Assembly (NCBI GenBank): GCA_965216105.1
Contig: OZ244147.1
Coordinates: 434,001-498,000 of the forward strand
DNA: 64,000 nt
Direction: 5' to 3'
Source: JAALLB01 sp017643495
GTDB taxonomy: Bacteria > Pseudomonadota > Alphaproteobacteria > Rhizobiales > Rhizobiaceae
Part shown: piece after piece, positions 1-8,889 of the stretch
Layout: each line of letters begins with the position of its first letter
Position numbering within the stretch: position 1 is the first letter of the stretch
Made by a program: the position numbers and the translations under genes
The notes under the pieces: model-generated
What the model saw: only the letters and a program-made list of their open reading frames with translations
What the model was told of the DNA's origin: nothing
Database searches by the model: none

Positions 1-2
1 TG

Positions 3-1091
3 CTTTACGAAGTACATGAAACGGCTGCTGGTGTAGCCGAAAAGCTCAGGGCATTTGGCTGTGATGAAGTAGTGACCGGTATTGGCCGGACCGGCGTTGT
101 CGGCCTGGTCAGGGGCAGGGCTGACGAAAGTGGGCATGTGGTCGGGTTCAGGGCAGACATGGATGCTCTTCCGATCACGGAAATTACCGAGCGGCCATAC
201 AAGTCACAGCACCCGGGGCGAATGCATGCCTGCGGGCATGACGGTCACACAGCAATGTTGCTGGGTGCTGCAAAATACTTGTGCGAAACGCGCAATTTTG
301 ATGGAACAGTTGCGCTGATCTTTCAACCTGCCGAAGAAGGCGGCGCCGGTGGCAAGGCAATGGTGGATGACGGACTGATGGACCGGTTCGGTATTCGTGA
401 AGTTTATGGCATGCACAATTTGCCCGGGCTTGAAGTGGGTTCATTTGCAATCCGGGAAGGTGCCATCATGGCAGCTACGGATGAATTCCAGATCAGGGTA
501 AAGGGAAAGGGCTCTCATGCTGCCATGCCGCATCTCGGCATTGATCCGATTGTGCTGTCAGCAGAGATTATCAGTAATCTGCAAACCATTGTTTCCCGCA
601 CAAACTCGCCGTTTGAGCCTCTGGTGGTCAGCGTCACACAATTGAATGCGGGAACGGCATTGAACATCATTCCCGAGTCCGTTGAATTTTCCGGAACCAT
701 TCGCAGCATGTCTGCAGAAGGGCGCTCAATGGCAATGGACCGTATCAAATGTATTGTCGAAGGCCTTTGTTCGGCGCACGGCGCCGAATGCGAAGTACAT
801 TTCAATTCGGGATATCCGGTAACTTTCAACCACAGTGATGAAACGGGAAAGGCGGTCAATACAGCAAAACTGGTTGCCGGAGACGGCAAAGTAGATCCCG
901 ATTATGAGCCGATGATGGGCGGAGAAGACTTTTCCTACATGCTGCTTGAACGGCCCGGCGCATTCATTTTTGTTGGAAACGGGGATACAGCAGGGCTTCA
1001 CCACCCGGCCTATGATTTCAATGACGAAGCCATTCCCTACGGTACATCCTATTGGGCAAAACTGGCTGAAACACTCATGCCAATACAATAA
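3..1091 (+). CDS. M20D-family amidohydrolase, 5' partial
   Basis: Zinc-type amidohydrolase of the M20D peptidase family (hippurate or N-acyl-amino-acid hydrolase type), a cytosolic enzyme that removes an acyl group from an N-acylated amino acid. The frame is open to the left window edge, so the N-terminus is missing. The GTG at 72 is internal, because in-frame codons 3-71 also encode plausible protein. Family motifs are visible: ACGHDGHT near residue 76, PAEEGG with the catalytic glutamates, the GMHN histidine, and GGEDFSYM near the C-terminus supplying a metal ligand. The dimerisation domain lies in between. Family members are about 390 residues, so roughly 30 residues are absent. A rho-independent terminator follows at 1213. 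The substrate cannot be deduced. Confidence 0.9.
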   Translation, partial: LYEVHETAAGVAEKLRAFGCDEVVTGIGRTGVVGLVRGRADESGHVVGFRADMDALPITEITERPYKSQHPGRMHACGHDGHTAMLLGAAKYLCETRNFDGTVALIFQPAEEGGAGGKAMVDDGLMDRFGIREVYGMHNLPGLEVGSFAIREGAIMAATDEFQIRVKGKGSHAAMPHLGIDPIVLSAEIISNLQTIVSRTNSPFEPLVVSVTQLNAGTALNIIPESVEFSGTIRSMSAEGRSMAMDRIKCIVEGLCSAHGAECEVHFNSGYPVTFNHSDETGKAVNTAKLVAGDGKVDPDYEPMMGGEDFSYMLLERPGAFIFVGNGDTAGLHHPAYDFNDEAIPYGTSYWAKLAETLMPIQ

Positions 1092-1212
1092 GTCGCTGAA
1101 AAGACAGAGATTTCTTGATGTGTGTCAGAATGCACATTTTTACAAAGAGAAAAGCCCCATATTGAATGCATCAAGAGGCAAATGTCTCTGTCCCTATGCT
1201 TTTCTCCCCATT

Positions 1213-1246
1213 ACCCATCGTTCGAAAGTTCGGTGGGTATTTTTTT
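1213..1246 (+). terminator. Rho-independent terminator after the amidohydrolase
   Basis: An 8-bp stem ACCCATCG / CGGTGGGT (1213-1220 with 1231-1238, one G-T pair) encloses a 10-base loop and is followed by A and seven T. It lies about 120 bases after the amidohydrolase stop and before the convergent GNAT gene. Confidence 0.7.
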
Positions 1247-1271
1247 GTCAAAAACCCTATTTCCTGGTGCA

Positions 1272-1697
1272 TCACAGCTTGAGGGTCATGTCCCGGTGGG
1301 CAATTCCGGCATCCATGTACTCTTCTCCGTATGCTTCGAAGCCGAGTTTCTCGTAAAAAGGAATTGCATCTTTCTGCGAGCTCAAGCTCACCTGACCGGC
1401 AGACTGTTCCGCTTTTGCAGTCTCAATGATGAAAGACATGATTTTCGCGCCGATGCCCGAACCTCTTGCCATTTGCGGGACACATACCCTCTGAACCTTT
1501 ATTGACTCACCGATCTGGCGAAATCTTGCGGTTCCGACCGGCAGGCCGTTCTCCATGGCCAGCACATGACGGCATTGCGGGTCCTCGCCATCAAGCTCCA
1601 GATCTTCGGGAACGTTCTGTTCCTCGACAAAAACGGAACGTCTCAGGGTCAGACAGGCTTCAATATCATCATCAGAGGTTGCGAGAGCAATCCGCAT
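1272..1697 (-). CDS. GNAT family N-acetyltransferase (ElaA/YjcF-like)
   Basis: Acetyl-CoA-dependent N-acyltransferase of 141 residues with a single GNAT fold. The N-terminal RRSVFVEEQNVP segment, followed by acidic D..D positions, is typical of the YjcF/ElaA branch. The acetyl-CoA pyrophosphate loop follows as QMARGSGIGAKIM near residue 75-87 (R/Q-x-x-G-x-G pattern), and the C-terminal PFYEKLGFEAYG is the usual last GNAT motif. It is convergent with the amidohydrolase and lies 50 bases downstream of the Crp-type regulator on the same strand, so the two could be cotranscribed. The acceptor substrate is unknown; relatives are poorly characterised. Confidence 0.85.
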   Translation of the reverse strand: MRIALATSDDDIEACLTLRRSVFVEEQNVPEDLELDGEDPQCRHVLAMENGLPVGTARFRQIGESIKVQRVCVPQMARGSGIGAKIMSFIIETAKAEQSAGQVSLSSQKDAIPFYEKLGFEAYGEEYMDAGIAHRDMTLKL

Positions 1698-1747
1698 GGC
1701 TTCGATCCGCGTGTTTGAAATTGCAGGTTAGAACTTTTCGGAGTGTA

Positions 1748-2431
1748 TTACTCGTTCCAGGCGTTTGAAATGCGTTTCTGGAGTTCCGCTACATCGCAAA
1801 GGACCAGAGCCCCACGTCCTTTTTCAAACACCCCTTCTTTCTGAAGGGCGTTCAGTTCCCGCGATACGACTTCACGGCGGGTTCCGATACGCTCGGCAAG
1901 TTCCTTTTGCGTTGGCGGAGGGCTTATGCTTCGCTGCTCGGGATTGGCAGGGCGGGGTTTGGAAAGGCGAATCAATTCAGCATACAGTCGATGCTTTGCC
2001 TGCAGGAAGGATTGTTCAGCCAAGCGCATGTTCAATTGCCGGATGCGTTGGGTGAGTACCCGGATCACAGCCAGGTTTATTTCGTCCGATGTTCGAACCA
2101 GCTCGAGAAAGACCGACTGCGGCATGACGCAGATACGGGTCCGGTAAAGGGCTGTGACATTTGCGCTGCGAGTCGCGCCATCAAATGCGGAAAGCTCCCC
2201 GAAAAATTCACCAGGAGACATTTCACCGAGAATTACCTCCTTGCCGACAGAGAACCGGCTGATGACCCGTACCAGGCCGGATATCACAAAACGCACGTCA
2301 GTTGTTTCTTCATCGATATCGATGATCAATTCGTGTGCTTCATAATCTTTCCACAAGCAACGCTTGCCGTATTGCTCGCCAATTGCGGGTTCAAGTGTAG
2401 AAAAAAGTGGGATCGTGCAAATATTGTCCAT
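1748..2431 (-). CDS. Crp/Fnr family transcriptional regulator
   Basis: Cyclic-nucleotide-type transcription factor. An N-terminal cNMP-binding beta roll is followed by a long dimerisation helix and a C-terminal winged helix-turn-helix (TQKELAERIGTRREVVSREL, about residues 172-191). The phosphate-binding cassette reads GEFFGEL...TRSANV, keeping the glutamate, arginine and serine that contact cAMP in Crp, and the FNR-type cysteine cluster is absent. A ligand-responsive Crp type is therefore more likely than an oxygen sensor. I chose the ATG at 2431 because a GGAG lies 5 bases before it on the minus strand; the frame could extend to 2506. It is divergent from the TauE/SafE-like gene at 2598, which may be a target (inference). 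Confidence 0.85.
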   Translation of the reverse strand: MDNICTIPLFSTLEPAIGEQYGKRCLWKDYEAHELIIDIDEETTDVRFVISGLVRVISRFSVGKEVILGEMSPGEFFGELSAFDGATRSANVTALYRTRICVMPQSVFLELVRTSDEINLAVIRVLTQRIRQLNMRLAEQSFLQAKHRLYAELIRLSKPRPANPEQRSISPPPTQKELAERIGTRREVVSRELNALQKEGVFEKGRGALVLCDVAELQKRISNAWNE

Positions 2432-2597
2432 GTGGCTCCGCCCTGGCCGTTTTCCCTCACAGAAATTGTCCTGAAGACAAGTTTCAGATGCAATCCCGGA
2501 AACCATTCGTGGTAAGTAAAACGGCCCCTGATTGCTTCCCCGGCAAGATCATTGCCCGAAACCCAAAGGAAAACAAGTGTCATATCTTTTCTCGTTC

Positions 2598-3314
2598 ATG
2601 AGTTTGACTGATCTTGTCCTGTGCTGCTCCATCGTGATGATCGCAGCCATACTCCAGGTATCTGTCGGAATGGGTTTTGGCATGCTTGCTTCTCCGCTGA
2701 TCGCACTTGTGCGGCCTGATTTTGTTCCCGGTTCGATTTTGTTGATGGGCCTGGTTGTGGCTTTTGCCGGCGCATGGCGTGAGCGATCAAACATCTCGAT
2801 TGTGGAAATGAAACTTGGTGTTGTTGGCCGTGTCATTGGCAGTATCATTGCCGTGCTGTTGCTTGGAATGATCGCCAGTATCGACAGTTTTCTCGTTCTC
2901 TTCGGTACGATAATGCTTGTTGCGGTAGCTTTGTCTGCTTCCGGCATCCAGTTCGGGTTCAACAACAAAAACCTGTTTGGACTGTCGGTTGTTTCAGGGA
3001 CAATGGGTACGATAACTGCCGTAGGCGCCCCTCCGATGGCGATTATATATCATGACCGTAACCCTGCTGTCGTCAGGCCTACCCTGAATGCTTTTTTCTT
3101 TGCCAATTCGCTGCTGGGACTGATCGGCCTCGTTGCTGCGGGCTGGCTTACCTGGAATGATCTTGTCGCGTCCATTGTCTTCTTTCCGGCAATGGTTCTG
3201 GGAATACTGGTTTCGGGGCCCTTCAAAGCCCTGCCATCACAAATGCTCTCAAGACTGTTGCTTGCCTTGTCGGGTATTGCCTCTGTTACATTGATTTATC
3301 GGGGGCTCGTTTAA
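2598..3314 (+). CDS. TauE/SafE family (TSUP) membrane permease
   Basis: Integral inner-membrane protein of 238 residues with about seven or eight hydrophobic segments. It belongs to the TauE/SafE (TSUP) family, whose members export or import sulfur-containing or organic anions such as sulfite, sulfoacetate or sulfolactate. The N-terminal membrane repeat has the usual GMGFGMLASPLIAL pattern near residues 24-37, and the second repeat carries GTMGTITAVGAPPMAI. The ATG at 2598 places the first membrane helix right after the start; the frame can be read back to a TTG at 2532, but that would add a polar stretch untypical of the family. It is divergent from the Crp-type regulator. The substrate cannot be told. 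Confidence 0.85.
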   Translation: MSLTDLVLCCSIVMIAAILQVSVGMGFGMLASPLIALVRPDFVPGSILLMGLVVAFAGAWRERSNISIVEMKLGVVGRVIGSIIAVLLLGMIASIDSFLVLFGTIMLVAVALSASGIQFGFNNKNLFGLSVVSGTMGTITAVGAPPMAIIYHDRNPAVVRPTLNAFFFANSLLGLIGLVAAGWLTWNDLVASIVFFPAMVLGILVSGPFKALPSQMLSRLLLALSGIASVTLIYRGLV

Positions 3315-3367
3315 CCATCCGGTTATCTGATCTTCTTGTCTGATCTGTCTTCTCTTTGCTGTCGTAC

Positions 3368-3382
3368 TTAACCAATTACTAA
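3368..3382 (+). promoter_or_regulatory. CtrA-like box with one mismatch (TTAA-N7-CTAA)
   Basis: TTAA at 3368-3371, seven bases, then CTAA at 3379-3382, 62 bases before the GGDEF-EAL start. It differs by one base from the CtrA consensus TTAA-N7-TTAA. On its own this is weak; the perfect box before the next gene makes it worth recording. Confidence 0.3.
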
Positions 3383-3444
3383 GCAGTCTTTGCAAAGGTG
3401 CATCCTTGGGGAAAGCTTTTCGGGTTGGACGGGAAGATAGGTTA

Positions 3445-5754
3445 ATGAACTTCAGATCTCCGAAAAGGGAAGAACTGGATGGCAGACAACTGCCTGAAAG
3501 TATCTACGCGTCTGTCGTTAACTCGTTGTACCGTGATACCCAGTCACTTCTGATCGGCATCAGCTGCGCAGCGGCAGCGCCAATTATTGCCTATTTCAAG
3601 ACAGATGACCCGTTTCAGCTTGTCTTTACAGGCATTTTTGTCGCCATCGGTGTCTTCCGCGTCATTCTCAGCATGTCATTTTTCAGATATTGCGAAGGCG
3701 AGCGAACGCCCGCCGGAGACCAGAAGTGGGAAAACTGGTATGCTTATGTGGGAGCGGCTTTCGTAAGCTGTCTCGGGCTTTGGTACATTGCCAGTGTTTA
3801 TCGAAGCAATGATCCTTTTGTGGAAACCTTTGCCCTTGTTCTCTCAATTGCCCATCTTACAGGGCTGATTGGCAGAAATTTTTCCAGTGCCAAGGTAATC
3901 CAGTATCAAAGCATTATTCTCAGCGGATTTCTGATAACTGGTACCTTGTTGATCGGTGGCGTGTTCTATGCCGCTCTGGCTGCATTCATGGTGCCGTTTC
4001 TCATCGCCGTGCGAACCATGTGCAAGCGCTTGCGGGAGATGTTGTTCTATGCGGAGCTCAATGCGCTTGATAACCGGGTCATTGCCGACCGGTTTGATGT
4101 GGCGCTGGACAACGTTACCCACGGCCTTGCGATGTTTGATGACAAGGGGAAGGTCGTTGTTGCCAACAGCCGGTTTACCGAACTTGTAGGCCTTGGTGAC
4201 TGGGAAATCATTGATTGCAATATTTCGGTGCTTACGGCGGCTCGCATACGTGGCGCTGAAGAAAACACACTTGCAGCGGAAATTGCGGACTGTCTGAAAA
4301 GCCAGGAAACCCGCCGTTTCACTTTCGAGATTGCATCCGGTCAAATCATTGAGGCCGACTTCAGTCCAATGCCGGTTGGCGGTGTTATCCTGTTGTCGGA
4401 TGTTTCCGAGCGCGTGAAATCACAGCAGGCCATACTGGAACTTGCCAATTTTGACCCGCTTACCAATCTGCCGAACCGTCGCCACTTTATCGAGGAAATT
4501 CGCTGGAGCATGCAGAACGCAAACAATGTTCTGAAACCCTGCGCGATGTTCTTTATCGATCTCGACAAGTTCAAGGAAGTGAATGACACGCTTGGCCATG
4601 CGGTGGGTGACAAACTTCTCAAGACCATTGCAGCCCGGTTGCAGGCGGTTATTCGACCGGGCGGATTGACCTGTCGTTTCGGCGGGGATGAATTTGTAGT
4701 CATCATTCCCGGCATGACCGGACATGATGAGTGTTCTGCCTTTGCAAACCGCGTCATCACCGAGTTGAGCCTTCCTGTACTGATTGACAACAACCAGATC
4801 AATGTGGGTGCCAGTGTGGGCATTGCGATTGCTCCGGAAGATGCATCAGAGGCCGAGCTGCTGCTTCAATATGCCGATGCCGCTCTTTATGAAGCCAAGG
4901 CAAAGGGGCGCGGCACGCATGTCTTCTTCAACAATGCGCTGGGCGATGCAATTCGTGTTCGCCGGGAATTGGAGATTGATCTTGGCAAGGCAATCGAGGA
5001 AGGCACGCTCGATCTTCACTACCAGCCAATCATCAACCTGAGACGTGGCGGGGTTACGAGTTGTGAGGCCCTGGTTCGGTGGAACCATCCTGTGCATGGC
5101 CAGATTTCGCCGGCCAAGTTCATACCGATTGCCGAGGAAAGCGGCCTGATTGTTGAACTGGGCAAGTATGTTTTGCGCAAGGCAATGAAAGATTGCCTAA
5201 GTTGGCAAACGAACACGCGTGTTGCCGTCAATGTATCAACAATCCAGTTTCACAAGTCAGATGTACATTCGATTGTTTGCGGCCTTTTGTCCGAGACCGG
5301 GCTACATCCTTCGAACCTCGAGATTGAAATCACCGAGTCGGCTATGATGGACAATATCGAGGAAGTCAGCCGAACCCTCAATGCACTTGCAGAGACAGGT
5401 GTAAGAATTTCGCTTGATGATTTTGGTACCGGGTTTTCCAACCTCAGCTATTTGCATGCCCTGCCATTCCACAAGGTGAAAATTGACCGCTGCTTCATTG
5501 AAAATGCCATGGCAAACGAGCGATCCCTTGTACTGCTGAAAGGGGTTGTGGACCTGATCAACCGGCTGCAGTTGCGGGTTGTTCTGGAAGGTATTGAGAA
5601 TGAAGACCAGATCGGCCTTTTGTCAGACCAGGTCAAGGTCGATGAGGTCCAGGGCTTCCTGTTTGGCAGGCCCATGCCGTCACGGGATATTGCCACATTG
5701 CTGCACTCTCTTGATGCGCCTTCCAGAGACAGGCCGGAACTTCAAAGCGCCTGA
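3445..5754 (+). CDS. Membrane-bound GGDEF-EAL cyclic-di-GMP protein with PAS domain
   Basis: Predicted c-di-GMP turnover protein of 769 residues. About six membrane helices fill residues 25-200. A PAS-like domain (DVALDNVTHGLAMFDDKGKV) follows from about 212, then a GGDEF domain and an EAL domain. The diguanylate cyclase signature is intact (RFGGDEF, G at residue 413), and the EAL domain keeps EALVRW (541-546), the metal-site DDFGTG and the KIDRCF lysine, so both activities are possible. The usual inhibitory RxxD site before GGDEF is not seen. Start 3445 (ATG after GGAAGATAGG) is preferred over an upstream TTG at 3406. The FeeM-like synthase follows after 136 bases on the same strand, which suggests a link between c-di-GMP and acyl signalling (inference). 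Confidence 0.92.
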   Translation: MNFRSPKREELDGRQLPESIYASVVNSLYRDTQSLLIGISCAAAAPIIAYFKTDDPFQLVFTGIFVAIGVFRVILSMSFFRYCEGERTPAGDQKWENWYAYVGAAFVSCLGLWYIASVYRSNDPFVETFALVLSIAHLTGLIGRNFSSAKVIQYQSIILSGFLITGTLLIGGVFYAALAAFMVPFLIAVRTMCKRLREMLFYAELNALDNRVIADRFDVALDNVTHGLAMFDDKGKVVVANSRFTELVGLGDWEIIDCNISVLTAARIRGAEENTLAAEIADCLKSQETRRFTFEIASGQIIEADFSPMPVGGVILLSDVSERVKSQQAILELANFDPLTNLPNRRHFIEEIRWSMQNANNVLKPCAMFFIDLDKFKEVNDTLGHAVGDKLLKTIAARLQAVIRPGGLTCRFGGDEFVVIIPGMTGHDECSAFANRVITELSLPVLIDNNQINVGASVGIAIAPEDASEAELLLQYADAALYEAKAKGRGTHVFFNNALGDAIRVRRELEIDLGKAIEEGTLDLHYQPIINLRRGGVTSCEALVRWNHPVHGQISPAKFIPIAEESGLIVELGKYVLRKAMKDCLSWQTNTRVAVNVSTIQFHKSDVHSIVCGLLSETGLHPSNLEIEITESAMMDNIEEVSRTLNALAETGVRISLDDFGTGFSNLSYLHALPFHKVKIDRCFIENAMANERSLVLLKGVVDLINRLQLRVVLEGIENEDQIGLLSDQVKVDEVQGFLFGRPMPSRDIATLLHSLDAPSRDRPELQSA

Positions 5755-5832
5755 CACCCGGACTTCCGGTAACTTTTCACGTTAACTATAAACACGGAAT
5801 CAGGCCCGGATTATCTCTTTAAGTCTTTCGAA

Positions 5833-5854
5833 TTTGTTAACTTTTTGTTAACTT
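5833..5854 (+). promoter_or_regulatory. CtrA-type box inside a perfect 11-bp tandem repeat
   Basis: The 11-mer TTTGTTAACTT occurs twice back to back (5833-5843 and 5844-5854). The arrangement contains TTAA-N7-TTAAC at 5837-5852, an exact match to the CtrA response-regulator consensus of alphaproteobacteria. A third GTTAAC lies at 5781-5786. The box sits 38 bases before the FeeM-like start. Confidence 0.6.
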
Positions 5855-5890
5855 AGGAAGTGACAGGCGATAACTACGGGGCACGACAAA

Positions 5891-6610
5891 ATGTTTGTTG
5901 GAGCAAATGGCGGCGAGTTTGCATCAAAACTTCTCAAATACTTGCAGGAAGTTGATTACAGACTGGCTGCAACGCGGGAAGAACGCGAAGCAATCTACAG
6001 ATTGCGCTATCGTGCTTACCGTCGTGAAGACGGAATTGATGAAAATCCCGATGGCCGGTTTCATGATGCCTATGATGATTTCGACAATTGCTGGCTTTTC
6101 GGTATCTACCTGGATGACGAACTGGCAAGCTCGATCCGTTTTCACGTCATAAGCCCGGAAACGCCACGTGGTCCTGCCCTCGATGTTTTTCCGGATGCCA
6201 TCTGGCCAATGCTCGAAGCCGGGCAAACGGTCATTGATCCAACCCGGTTCGTCACGTGTGAAAGGGCGGCAAAACGTTATCCCGAATTGCCGTACATGAC
6301 GCTTCGTGCGGCATGCATGGGATATGAATATTTCAATGCTGATTTCGTACTGGCGACTGTGCGCAGGGAGCATCAGGCATTTTACCGCCGTGTGCTGGAA
6401 GCGGAAGTTGTTTGTGAGCCACGGCCTTATCCAAAACTGAAAAGGCCAATTTCGCTGCTCAAGGCCAATGTGAGCAAGACGCGGGAAAAAATTGCCAGGC
6501 GCTATCCGATTTTCGAATCAAGCTATACTGAACGGCGCCTGATTTTCAGCCAGCCAAATCACGTGCCCATGGGTTTTCCTCAGGCTCCGCTGCAAGCCCT
6601 GGCAAGTTAA
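5891..6610 (+). CDS. FeeM/LuxI-like N-acyl synthase (GNAT-fold acyltransferase)
   Basis: Protein of 239 residues resembling the N-acyl-amino-acid synthase FeeM and, more distantly, LuxI-type autoinducer synthases. These enzymes move an acyl chain from acyl-ACP to an amine acceptor. Visible hallmarks are YRLRYRAYRREDG (residues 36-48), an acidic stretch AYDDFDNCWLFG with the conserved aspartates, an arginine in SSIRFHV, and VIDPTRFVT, which parallels the E-x-SR segment of LuxI. The C-terminal 60 residues are basic and not recognised. No luxR-type gene adjoins it; the upstream neighbour is the GGDEF-EAL gene. A perfect CtrA box precedes the gene, and GGGG lies about 9 bases before the ATG. The product could be an N-acyl amino acid, or the enzyme could be an ornithine-lipid-type acyltransferase relative. 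Confidence 0.7.
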   Translation: MFVGANGGEFASKLLKYLQEVDYRLAATREEREAIYRLRYRAYRREDGIDENPDGRFHDAYDDFDNCWLFGIYLDDELASSIRFHVISPETPRGPALDVFPDAIWPMLEAGQTVIDPTRFVTCERAAKRYPELPYMTLRAACMGYEYFNADFVLATVRREHQAFYRRVLEAEVVCEPRPYPKLKRPISLLKANVSKTREKIARRYPIFESSYTERRLIFSQPNHVPMGFPQAPLQALAS

Positions 6611-6717
6611 GTCAGTAATCTCGACAGGCGCTGCGGAGCCATACTCCCAACAATTGACACTGGCCAGATCAGGTATAAAACCTATTCAGGATGAGATACC
6701 GATCTGGAGCTATTGTC

Positions 6718-7941
6718 ATGGGTGAAACCGCAACAAAACTGGATGCAAAAAGCAATCCGTCACTTGGAAGCTTTTCCTGGGAGGACCCGTTTCTCCTTGA
6801 AGACCAGTTGGAAGAGGATGAGCGGATGATCCGCGACTCGGCACAAGCCTTTGCCGAAAGCGTCCTTATGCCCCGTGTGACCGAAGCCTATCTTGAAGAA
6901 ACAGCAGCGCCCGACCTTTTCCCGTTGATGGGAGAAACCGGCTTGCTGGGTGTTACCGTACCCGAGCAATATGGCGGCATCGGTGCTGGCTATACCGCTT
7001 ACGGCCTTGTCGCAAGGGAAGTGGAACGGGTGGACAGCGGCTACCGTTCAATGATGAGTGTTCAATCCTCCCTCGTCATGTATCCGATCTATGCCTATGG
7101 CAATGAAAACCAGCGAATGAAATATCTGCCGAAACTTGCGTCCGGTGAATGGATTGGCTGTTTCGGCCTTACGGAACCGGATGCAGGCTCTGATCCGGCC
7201 GGTATGAAAACAGTCGCGCGGAAAGTCGATGGCGGATATGTCATCAACGGTTCGAAAATGTGGATTTCGAATTCACCCTTCGCTGATGTGTTCGTTGTGT
7301 GGGCCAAATCCGAGGCCCATGACGGAAAAATCAGGGGGTTTGTTCTGGAAAAGGGCATGAAAGGCCTGTCTGCTCCTAAAATTGGTGGCAAATTGTCCCT
7401 GCGTGCATCAACGACCGGAGAAATTGTCATGGACAATGTCGAGGTTGGTGAGGAGCATTTGCTGCCCAATGTTTCAGGACTTAAAGGGCCGTTCGGTTGT
7501 CTGAACCGCGCCCGTTACGGGATATCGTGGGGTGCCATGGGAGCTGCGGAAGATTGCTGGTTCCGTGCGCGCCAATACGGGCTGGACCGCAAACAGTTCA
7601 ACAAACCGCTTGCCGGTACCCAGTTATACCAGAAAAAGCTTGCTGACATGCAGACAGAGATTGCGTTGGGCTTGCAGGCAAGTCTCCGCGTCGGACGGCT
7701 GATGGACGAGGGGCGTGCCGCGCCTGAAATGATTTCTATTGTAAAACGGAACAATTGCGGCAAGGCCCTGGATATAGCGCGCCAGGCGCGGGATATGCAT
7801 GGTGGAAACGGCATTCAGGCAGAATATCATGTGATGCGCCATGCCCAGAATCTCGAAACGGTAAACACCTATGAGGGTGCGCATGATGTTCATGCGCTTA
7901 TTCTCGGACGGGCGCAAACAGGCATTCAGGCATTTTTCTGA
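6718..7941 (+). CDS. gcdH: Glutaryl-CoA dehydrogenase
   Basis: FAD-dependent acyl-CoA dehydrogenase that oxidises and decarboxylates glutaryl-CoA to crotonyl-CoA in lysine, tryptophan and glutarate breakdown, in the cytosol. The GcdH branch is indicated by YRSMMSVQSSLVM (the arginine and serine that contact the glutaryl carboxylate), GCFGLTEPDAGSDP, KMWISNSP, and the C-terminal TYEGAHDVHALILGR with the catalytic glutamate at residue 386. I start at the ATG at 6718, which has GGAG 8 bases upstream; an ATG at 6691 has AGG directly against it. It has a paralogue at 21402-22619. The EamA permease gene overlaps its 3' end. Confidence 0.93.
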   Translation: MGETATKLDAKSNPSLGSFSWEDPFLLEDQLEEDERMIRDSAQAFAESVLMPRVTEAYLEETAAPDLFPLMGETGLLGVTVPEQYGGIGAGYTAYGLVAREVERVDSGYRSMMSVQSSLVMYPIYAYGNENQRMKYLPKLASGEWIGCFGLTEPDAGSDPAGMKTVARKVDGGYVINGSKMWISNSPFADVFVVWAKSEAHDGKIRGFVLEKGMKGLSAPKIGGKLSLRASTTGEIVMDNVEVGEEHLLPNVSGLKGPFGCLNRARYGISWGAMGAAEDCWFRARQYGLDRKQFNKPLAGTQLYQKKLADMQTEIALGLQASLRVGRLMDEGRAAPEMISIVKRNNCGKALDIARQARDMHGGNGIQAEYHVMRHAQNLETVNTYEGAHDVHALILGRAQTGIQAFF

Positions 7942-8875
7942 TTTGACTGACACAGTACACACTGCTCCTGTCAGCCGGAAGATTGTTGCCTGGGTGGCAA
8001 TGCTTGTAATTGGCGGATTCTGGGGCAGTACCATTCCATTGTCAAAAACGGCAACCTCGACGGGGCACCTGCCTCTCGGGTTGATTTTCTGGCAGTTTGT
8101 GGCCGGTATCGTGCTTTTGGGCGCCTATCTTTTTGTGCGTGGCTGGCGGCCTGCATTGTCTGTCGAAAAGGTGCGGTTTTACATCATTGTTGCCCTGATC
8201 GGAACGATTCTTCCAAACGGAGCATCGTTTCTTGCCTATCCGCATCTTCCGGCAGGTGTGATGGCCATTGCGATCGCAACCGTTCCGATGTTCACATTTG
8301 TGATTGCCCTTCTCGTGAGACTGGAACGGTTTGCGCTTTCAAGGTTTTTGGGTCTTGTTGTCGGTTTTGCAGCCATGGTGATGATCGCTGCTCCCGAGAC
8401 GAGTTTGCCCGATCCGGCCCTGAGCGTGTTTGTACTGGTCGCCCTGATTGCGCCCCTGTGTTACGGCATGGAGGCAAATTACATTGCAGTACGCACACCG
8501 GCAGGAACAGACCCGGTGTCCACGCTGTTCATGGCCTCCTGTTTCGGTTTTTTGATCGTAACCCCACTCATGCTTGCCACCGGTCAATGGATTGACTTGT
8601 CAGGCGGATTGGGTGCGCCTGAACAGGCAATGTTTGCGGCTGCCGTGGTCCATGCAGTTACCTATGTCGGATACATATGGCTGGTAAGGTTCGGAGGACC
8701 GGTTTTCAGTGTTCAGGTTGCTTATGCGGTCACGTTGTCCGGGCTGTTTCTCAGCATTATTTTTCTGGGTGAAGGGTATTCGGTCTGGATATGGGGCGCC
8801 CTCGTACTGGTTATCATCGGGCTGGTCCTGGTTCAGCCAAAGCTTGAAGAGCCGGAGACTGCCCCCCAAGGTTAA
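7883..8875 (+). CDS. EamA/DMT family transporter
   Basis: Inner-membrane protein with about ten hydrophobic helices in two EamA repeats, of the drug/metabolite transporter superfamily. The first repeat begins with VAMLVIGGFWGSTIP and ends near residue 172; the second begins at about LVALIAPLCYGMEANYI. Such proteins move amino acids, nucleosides or other small metabolites; the substrate here is unknown. The start lies inside the end of gcdH (59 bases of overlap). I chose the ATG at 7883 because GAGG sits 7 bases before it, but 7871 or a later start near 7943 are possible. The overlap suggests cotranscription with gcdH. It is convergent with betA. Confidence 0.85.
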   Translation: MMFMRLFSDGRKQAFRHFSDLTDTVHTAPVSRKIVAWVAMLVIGGFWGSTIPLSKTATSTGHLPLGLIFWQFVAGIVLLGAYLFVRGWRPALSVEKVRFYIIVALIGTILPNGASFLAYPHLPAGVMAIAIATVPMFTFVIALLVRLERFALSRFLGLVVGFAAMVMIAAPETSLPDPALSVFVLVALIAPLCYGMEANYIAVRTPAGTDPVSTLFMASCFGFLIVTPLMLATGQWIDLSGGLGAPEQAMFAAAVVHAVTYVGYIWLVRFGGPVFSVQVAYAVTLSGLFLSIIFLGEGYSVWIWGALVLVIIGLVLVQPKLEEPETAPQG

Positions 8876-8889
8876 AAACTGTTGGCTGC

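Noticed and set aside
1907..2515. Open frame of 202 codons opposite the Crp-type gene
   Set aside because: Antisense shadow of a clear regulator; no ribosome site and no known motif.
6654..6679. TTGACA followed by TATAAA upstream of gcdH
   Set aside because: The spacer is only 14 bases, too short for a normal sigma-70 type promoter.
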